Part shown: positions 59,694 through 64,000 of the stretch, one piece after another
Layout of the letters: every line of letters starts with the position of its first letter
Numbering within the stretch: position 1 is the first letter of the stretch
NCBI RefSeq assembly: GCF_014654725.1
Contig: NZ_JACVZV010000018.1
Span: forward strand, 248,001-312,000
Direction: 5' to 3'
Length of the DNA stretch: 64,000 nucleotides
From: Vulcanococcus sp. Clear-D1
GTDB taxonomy: Bacteria > Cyanobacteriota > Cyanobacteriia > PCC-6307 > Cyanobiaceae
Position numbers and translations under genes: made by a program
The notes under the pieces: model-generated
What the model was told of the DNA's origin: nothing
Database searches by the model: none
The model's input: the letters and a program-made list of their open reading frames with translations, nothing else

Positions 59694-62638
59694 CTCAGGT
59701 TGTGTCCGACAGCCTTCTGGCTACGCACCCTGCTCTTGCTGAGTTGCCACCGGCTCGCCTTGAGCAGCTCGTTGGGCAGCTTCAGGAGCGCTCGTTCCGC
59801 ATTGGCCAGCCGCTATGCCACCGGGATCTGGTGCCCAAGGAGGTGCTTCTGATTCTCGAAGGGGAAGCGAGGGTTTTGGTTCAGGAGCACGACCGCACTG
59901 TCACCCTGTGCAAGCTCGCGCCGGGAGATTGGGTGGGTCTGGCGTCCTTCCTGCGGGTGAAGGGCTGCGAGGAGGTTGCGGCGGCATCGGATGTCCGGGC
60001 CGCGGCTCTGGCGGACGTCCATCTCCTGGAGCTGTTGCAGGAGGAGCCCAGCTTCCGTGCCTGGTGCAGCGCGCAGCTCTGGCCTGCGGAGCTGGTGGAT
60101 CTGCTCACTCCGGTGCTCGAGCGCCATCCCACCGCCCGCATCGGCCTTCGTGATCTGGCACGTGATCTGCTGCCCCATGCCCGAGCAGTGGGGCCGAGTG
60201 CAGCCGCGTTGGGCTCGGTGCGGGCCAATGAGCAGTTGATGGTCGCCAGTAACAACCTGGCAGATCACGAGCTCGGTGCCCTGCTCGACCCTGCTGCCGG
60301 GGTGCCTCAGGCCCATGCTCCGCTGCCGCCTCGCCTGCTCGCTTGGCAGCGGGAACCCCTGGAGGTGCTGCTGGGGGGTGGACTCGAGCCCAGCCTCGAT
60401 GCGGTGGTGGCGTCTTCGGCTCTCGTGGCGGCTGAACCGGAACTGCCGGCGGCGCCGTTGCAGTCCGGCCTGGATCTGGGCAGTCGCGATCGCGCACGCT
60501 TCACGCTGGTTCGGGCCAGCGGTCCTCTGGATGAGGTGCTGGCCTGCTTCCAGATGCTGGCAGCTGAGCTGAAGCTGCCCTTCCGGCGCGATGCGGTGGA
60601 GCGGATTCTGCGGGAAGGCCTGAACCGTGGTCGCCAACCGAACCTGCAGTTGTGCGGGAGCCTCGGCGCGATGCTCGGCCTGCACGTGAGCGGCGTGCGC
60701 GTGCCGTCCAGCCAGGGCACCCGCCTCGAGACGCCGGGTCTGGTGAGCTGGAAGGGCAGCTTCGCGATCGTCCAGCTCAGCAATGCCCAGGGCATTGTGC
60801 TGGCTTCACCCCGCGAGGGCTGGGTGGAGCTCAGCCCCGAGCAGATCCAGGAGGAGTTCCCGGAGGGGATTGAGATGTTGTTGCTGGAGCGCAGCAGCAG
60901 CACCCCGGAGCAGCGCTTCGGCTTCTCCTGGTTCTGGCCGGCGCTGCGTCGCTACCGCGGTCTCTTGATCCAGGTTCTGCTGGCCTCGTTTGTGGTGCAG
61001 CTGTTCAGCCTGGCCAATCCTCTGCTGATCCAGGTGATCATCGACAAGGTGATCAGCCAGCGCAGCTTGGACACGCTGCAGGTGCTCGGAATTGCGCTGG
61101 TGGTGGTCACCCTGATGGAAGGGGTGATCGGGTCGTTGCGCACGTTCCTGTTTTCAGAGACCACCAATCGCATCGATCTGCGACTGGGTGCCGAGGTGAT
61201 CGACCATCTCCTGCGCCTGCCCCTCAGCTATTTCGATCGGCGGCCTGTGGGTGAACTCGGCACGCGGATTGCCGAGATGGAGAAGATCCGCAATTTCCTC
61301 ACCGGTCAGGCGCTCACCACCGTTCTCGATGCCGCCTTCTCGGTGATTTATGTGGTCGTGATGGTGATGTACAGCTGGGTGCTCACCCTAATCGCCCTCT
61401 GCGTGCTGCCGATTCAGGTGGGACTCACCCTTTTAGGGGCTCCATTATTCCGGCGCCAGTATCGCGACGCGGCCAACCAGAACGCCCGTACCCAGAGTCA
61501 TTTGGTGGAGGTGCTCAGTGGCATCCAGACAGTGAAGGCCCAGAACGTCGAAATGATCAGTCGCTGGAAATGGCAGGACTTCTACAGCCAGTATATTGCT
61601 CGAACTTTTGAGAAAACGATCACGGGGACAGCACTCACAGAAACCAGCCAGGTCTTGCAAAAGCTCTCACAGCTTCTGGTGCTTTGGGTGGGTGCGAGTT
61701 TGGTGCTTAAGGGAGAAATGAGCTTGGGCCAGCTGATCGCCTTTCGAATCATCTCAGGTTATGTGACCCAGCCGATGCTGAGGTTGTCTGGCATCTGGCA
61801 GAACATCCAAGAGCTTAAGGTGTCCTTTGAACGCCTGGCTGATGTTGTAGATACTCCGGAGGAGTCTAATGAAGACGACAAGAAGAAAATCCCTCTTCCG
61901 CCTTTGGATGGACGTGTTGTGTTTGAGGGCGTGAGCTTCACATTCCCAGGCACTTCTGCGGCGGTGCTTAACAATATCAATCTTGATGTTGCGCCAGGCA
62001 CTTTTGTAGGGATCGTGGGCCAGAGCGGTAGCGGTAAGAGCACGCTGACCAAGCTGCTATCGCGGCTGTATGCACCTGGTCAGGGACGAGTTTTGATCGA
62101 CGGCTACGACATCGATAAGGTGGAGCTGTATTCACTGCGCCGGCAGATCGGCATCGTGCCCCAGGAGCCGCTGCTGTTCTCCGGCAGCGTGGCTGAGAAT
62201 ATTGCTCTCACCGATCCCGACGCCACCAGCGATTCGATTGTGGAGGCGGCATCGCTGGCCTGTGCCCATGAATTCATCATGGAGCTGCCCTCCGGCTACA
62301 GCACCAATGTGGGCGAGCGCGGTGCAGGCCTGTCCGGTGGCCAGCGCCAGCGCATCGCCCTGGCGCGCACCCTGCTCAGCCGTCCCAAGATGCTGGTGCT
62401 CGATGAAGCCACCAGTGCGCTGGATTACGACACGGAGCGGCGCGTGTGCAACAACCTGCTTGAGAATCTGGAGCACTGCACGGTGTTCTTCATCACCCAC
62501 CGTCTGTCCACGATTCGCCGGGCTGATCTGATCGTGATGATGCACCAGGGCGCCGTGGTGGAAACCGGCACCCACGACGAATTGATTGCCCGCAAGGGTC
62601 GCTATTTCGCTCTCTATCGCCAGCAGGAGGCAAACTGA
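59690..62638 (+). CDS. Type I secretion ABC exporter with N-terminal cNMP-like domain
   Basis: A 982-residue HlyB-type exporter. Residues about 25-125 form a cyclic-nucleotide-binding-like domain (EVLLILEGEARVLVQEHDRT, LAPGDWVGLASFLRVKGCEE) whose phosphate-binding cassette lacks the usual Glu and Arg. Residues about 275-415 look like a degenerate C39 peptidase domain (VSWKGSFAIVQLSNAQGIVL, where the catalytic His of HxxxHF is replaced by Ser), so it probably does not cleave leader peptides. A six-helix membrane domain and an ABC ATPase follow (GQSGSGKSTLTKLLSRL, GAGLSGGQRQRIALARTLLS, MLVLDEATSALD, FFITHRLSTIRRAD). It sits between the PpiC-like protein and the HlyD adaptor. Confidence 0.9.
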   Translation: MTQVVSDSLLATHPALAELPPARLEQLVGQLQERSFRIGQPLCHRDLVPKEVLLILEGEARVLVQEHDRTVTLCKLAPGDWVGLASFLRVKGCEEVAAASDVRAAALADVHLLELLQEEPSFRAWCSAQLWPAELVDLLTPVLERHPTARIGLRDLARDLLPHARAVGPSAAALGSVRANEQLMVASNNLADHELGALLDPAAGVPQAHAPLPPRLLAWQREPLEVLLGGGLEPSLDAVVASSALVAAEPELPAAPLQSGLDLGSRDRARFTLVRASGPLDEVLACFQMLAAELKLPFRRDAVERILREGLNRGRQPNLQLCGSLGAMLGLHVSGVRVPSSQGTRLETPGLVSWKGSFAIVQLSNAQGIVLASPREGWVELSPEQIQEEFPEGIEMLLLERSSSTPEQRFGFSWFWPALRRYRGLLIQVLLASFVVQLFSLANPLLIQVIIDKVISQRSLDTLQVLGIALVVVTLMEGVIGSLRTFLFSETTNRIDLRLGAEVIDHLLRLPLSYFDRRPVGELGTRIAEMEKIRNFLTGQALTTVLDAAFSVIYVVVMVMYSWVLTLIALCVLPIQVGLTLLGAPLFRRQYRDAANQNARTQSHLVEVLSGIQTVKAQNVEMISRWKWQDFYSQYIARTFEKTITGTALTETSQVLQKLSQLLVLWVGASLVLKGEMSLGQLIAFRIISGYVTQPMLRLSGIWQNIQELKVSFERLADVVDTPEESNEDDKKKIPLPPLDGRVVFEGVSFTFPGTSAAVLNNINLDVAPGTFVGIVGQSGSGKSTLTKLLSRLYAPGQGRVLIDGYDIDKVELYSLRRQIGIVPQEPLLFSGSVAENIALTDPDATSDSIVEAASLACAHEFIMELPSGYSTNVGERGAGLSGGQRQRIALARTLLSRPKMLVLDEATSALDYDTERRVCNNLLENLEHCTVFFITHRLSTIRRADLIVMMHQGAVVETGTHDELIARKGRYFALYRQQEAN

Positions 62639-63819
62639 TGTCGGATCTGGTTCCTCGTCGCAAGTCGGTTCAGCCCGGAGCACTGGTGCGTGCCGCGCAG
62701 AACGCCATCGAGCGTCGTGTGCAGAGCAGCCACGATCAGATGGGGCTGCAGCAGTCGCGGGTGCTGGCCCGAGCGCTCACCTGGACCTTGATCGGTTGCT
62801 CCGGATTCGGTGTGCTCTGGCTCACTTTCGCGCAGACGGAAGAGGTGGTGGTGGCACCCGGGAAGCTGGAGCCCATCGGCGATGTGAAAACGATTCAGGT
62901 GCCGGTGGGTGGTGTGCTCGACGAGATGCTCGTGAAAGAAGGCGAGCGGGTGAGCAAAGGCCAGGTGCTGTTGCGGCTGGATAACGAAACCACCAAGGAT
63001 CGTGAAATCAGTCTGCAGAAAACGATCGCGGCCAAGCAGCAGCAACTCAACCTGAAGGAGGTGGAGCTGCAGCGTTATCTGAGCCTGAACGACACGGAGC
63101 AACGGGTCCTGCGTCAGAATCTGGTGCTCGAGCAGGAGATCCTGGATCGCTTCGCTGCGTTGCAACGCAATGGCGCCTCGGCGGAGCTGCAGGTGTTGCA
63201 GCAGCGCAACAAGGTGCGCGAGGTGCAGGGTGAGCTGGCAAAAACGATGATGGACCGCGAACGCCAGGTGGCGATCCTGCAGCAGGCCGTGCAGCAGCTG
63301 CGCGGCGAACTGGCCGATCTGCAGAGCAAGCTCACCGAGCTGCGGGTGAACATCCGCTATCAGGACATCCGCTCGCCGGTGGATGGCGTCGTGTTCGATC
63401 TCAAGCCCACAGGTCCTGGCTTCGTGGCCCAGGGCAGCGAACCGGTGATGAAGATCGTGCCCTACAACAACCTCAAGGCCAAGGTGGAGATCGACAGCAG
63501 CAAGATCGGCTTCGTGAAGGTGGGCAAGCCGGTGGATCTGAGCATCGATTCCTTCCCGTCGTCAGATTTCGGCGTGTTGCATGGCACGGTAAAGCGCATC
63601 GGATCCGATGCCTTGCCGCCCGATCAGCTGAAGCAAACCTACCGCTACCCTGCCGAGATCGAGCTCGCCTCCCAGCAGCTGCAGGTGAAGTCCGGCACGC
63701 AGCTTCCCCTGCAGGTGGGGATGTCGCTCACCGCGAACATCAAGCTGCGCAAGGTGAGCTACCTGCAACTCCTGCTCGGCGAATTCAAGGATAAGGCCGA
63801 ATCGCTGCGGCAGCTCTGA
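62638..63819 (+). CDS. HlyD-family membrane fusion protein
   Basis: A 393-residue periplasmic adaptor linking the ABC exporter to an outer-membrane TolC-like pore. One membrane segment (about 42-63, TWTLIGCSGFGVLWLTFA), a lipoyl half (VAPGKLEPIGDVKTIQVPVG), a long coiled coil (about residues 120-235) and a second lipoyl half (YQDIRSPVDGVVFDLKPTGP), the order of HlyD. The ATG overlaps the ABC gene stop (TGATG). The substrate gene and outer-membrane partner are not visible in the window. Confidence 0.93.
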   Translation: MSDLVPRRKSVQPGALVRAAQNAIERRVQSSHDQMGLQQSRVLARALTWTLIGCSGFGVLWLTFAQTEEVVVAPGKLEPIGDVKTIQVPVGGVLDEMLVKEGERVSKGQVLLRLDNETTKDREISLQKTIAAKQQQLNLKEVELQRYLSLNDTEQRVLRQNLVLEQEILDRFAALQRNGASAELQVLQQRNKVREVQGELAKTMMDRERQVAILQQAVQQLRGELADLQSKLTELRVNIRYQDIRSPVDGVVFDLKPTGPGFVAQGSEPVMKIVPYNNLKAKVEIDSSKIGFVKVGKPVDLSIDSFPSSDFGVLHGTVKRIGSDALPPDQLKQTYRYPAEIELASQQLQVKSGTQLPLQVGMSLTANIKLRKVSYLQLLLGEFKDKAESLRQL

Positions 63820-63925
63820 CCTTTTGCACTGCCCAGCTTCAAAAAGCGCTGCTGATCTGCTGATCAGCCCTGCCATTCCCACGAGACGAGCTGAATAGCT
63901 TGTTGGTGTAAGCCATCTTCTGGCT

Positions 63926-63953
63926 GCCTGCCGGTTGTGCATGTCCGGCAGGC
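63926..63953. repeat. Hairpin after the secretion operon
   Basis: GCCTGCCGG and its exact reverse complement are separated by ten bases (TTGTGCATGT), about 106 bases past the HlyD stop. No T-run follows on either strand, so it may be a transcript end stabiliser or a weak terminator. The rest of 63820-64000 shows nothing recognisable. Confidence 0.4.
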
Positions 63954-64000
63954 CTCGTCCTTGAGATCTGCGACTGGTCTGTCCCGCTCTGCTGCACCCT

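Noticed and set aside
1-64000. Search for CRISPR arrays, insertion sequences, tRNA and rRNA genes
   Set aside because: No regularly spaced repeats, transposase motifs, TTCGA-type tRNA arms in gaps, or rRNA sequence were seen by eye; a short tRNA could still be missed.

Overview
The window comes from a high-GC picocyanobacterium, most likely a Synechococcus/Cyanobium-type unicell of the freshwater or euryhaline kind. Support for this: ferredoxin-type NirA and NarB, NarM, a cyanobacterial group 2 sigma factor, the split UrtABCDE urea transporter, tightly packed genes with ATGA/GTGA overlaps, and several copies of the HIP1 sequence GGCGATCGCC. Nitrate uptake is by the ABC system NrtABCD rather than the single-protein NrtP permease usual in open-ocean relatives. 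No rRNA, tRNA, insertion sequence, phage gene or CRISPR array was recognised.

Layout. 1-9.5 kb is housekeeping: acnB (cut by the window edge), a DAHP synthase, a perfect CIRCE heat-shock operator in front of a small unknown gene, a phytol/polyprenol-kinase-like gene behind a group 2 sigma factor, ppk1 and an MFS exporter. 9.5-17.1 kb holds most of molybdenum-cofactor synthesis (moaC-moeA, moaE-moaD, moaB, moaA-mobA), an HPP-family membrane protein and nitrate reductase narB. 17.1-20.5 kb holds a broken glutamine-amidotransferase gene and the first copy of an ATP-grasp/alpha-E gene pair. 20.5-26.9 kb is a Crp-family regulator, nrtDCBA and narM. 26.9-33.7 kb has a TrpD-like protein, cyanase, nirA, a HEAT/CbiX-like protein, cobA (siroheme) and three small genes. 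33.8-39.3 kb is a second ATP-grasp/alpha-E pair followed by transglutaminase and DUF2126 genes. 39.4-47.8 kb is PilZ, urease structural and accessory genes with a three-gene ABC transporter between ureF and ureG. 47.9-53.2 kb is urtABCDE. 53-58.8 kb holds an amino-acid permease, a secreted protein, pabC/pabB and queC/queE. 58.9-63.8 kb is a type I secretion operon.

How it fits together. About 45 kb forms a nitrogen-acquisition super-locus: nitrate import (NrtABCD), nitrate reduction (NarB, NarM, Moco genes), nitrite reduction (NirA, siroheme from CobA and a putative chelatase), cyanate breakdown (CynS), urea import (UrtABCDE) and urea breakdown (UreABC with UreDEFG). Sites matching or nearly matching the NtcA consensus GTA-N8-TAC lie in the ureD/ureE gap, upstream of nrtA, nirA and urtA, and in front of the second ATP-grasp/alpha-E operon. 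The last suggests, without proving, that this uncharacterised amidoligase-type system is tied to nitrogen status; both copies of it sit inside the nitrogen locus. The best leads for novelty are the CIRCE-controlled orphan gene, the duplicated ATP-grasp/alpha-E system, and the ABC transporter embedded in the urease accessory operon.
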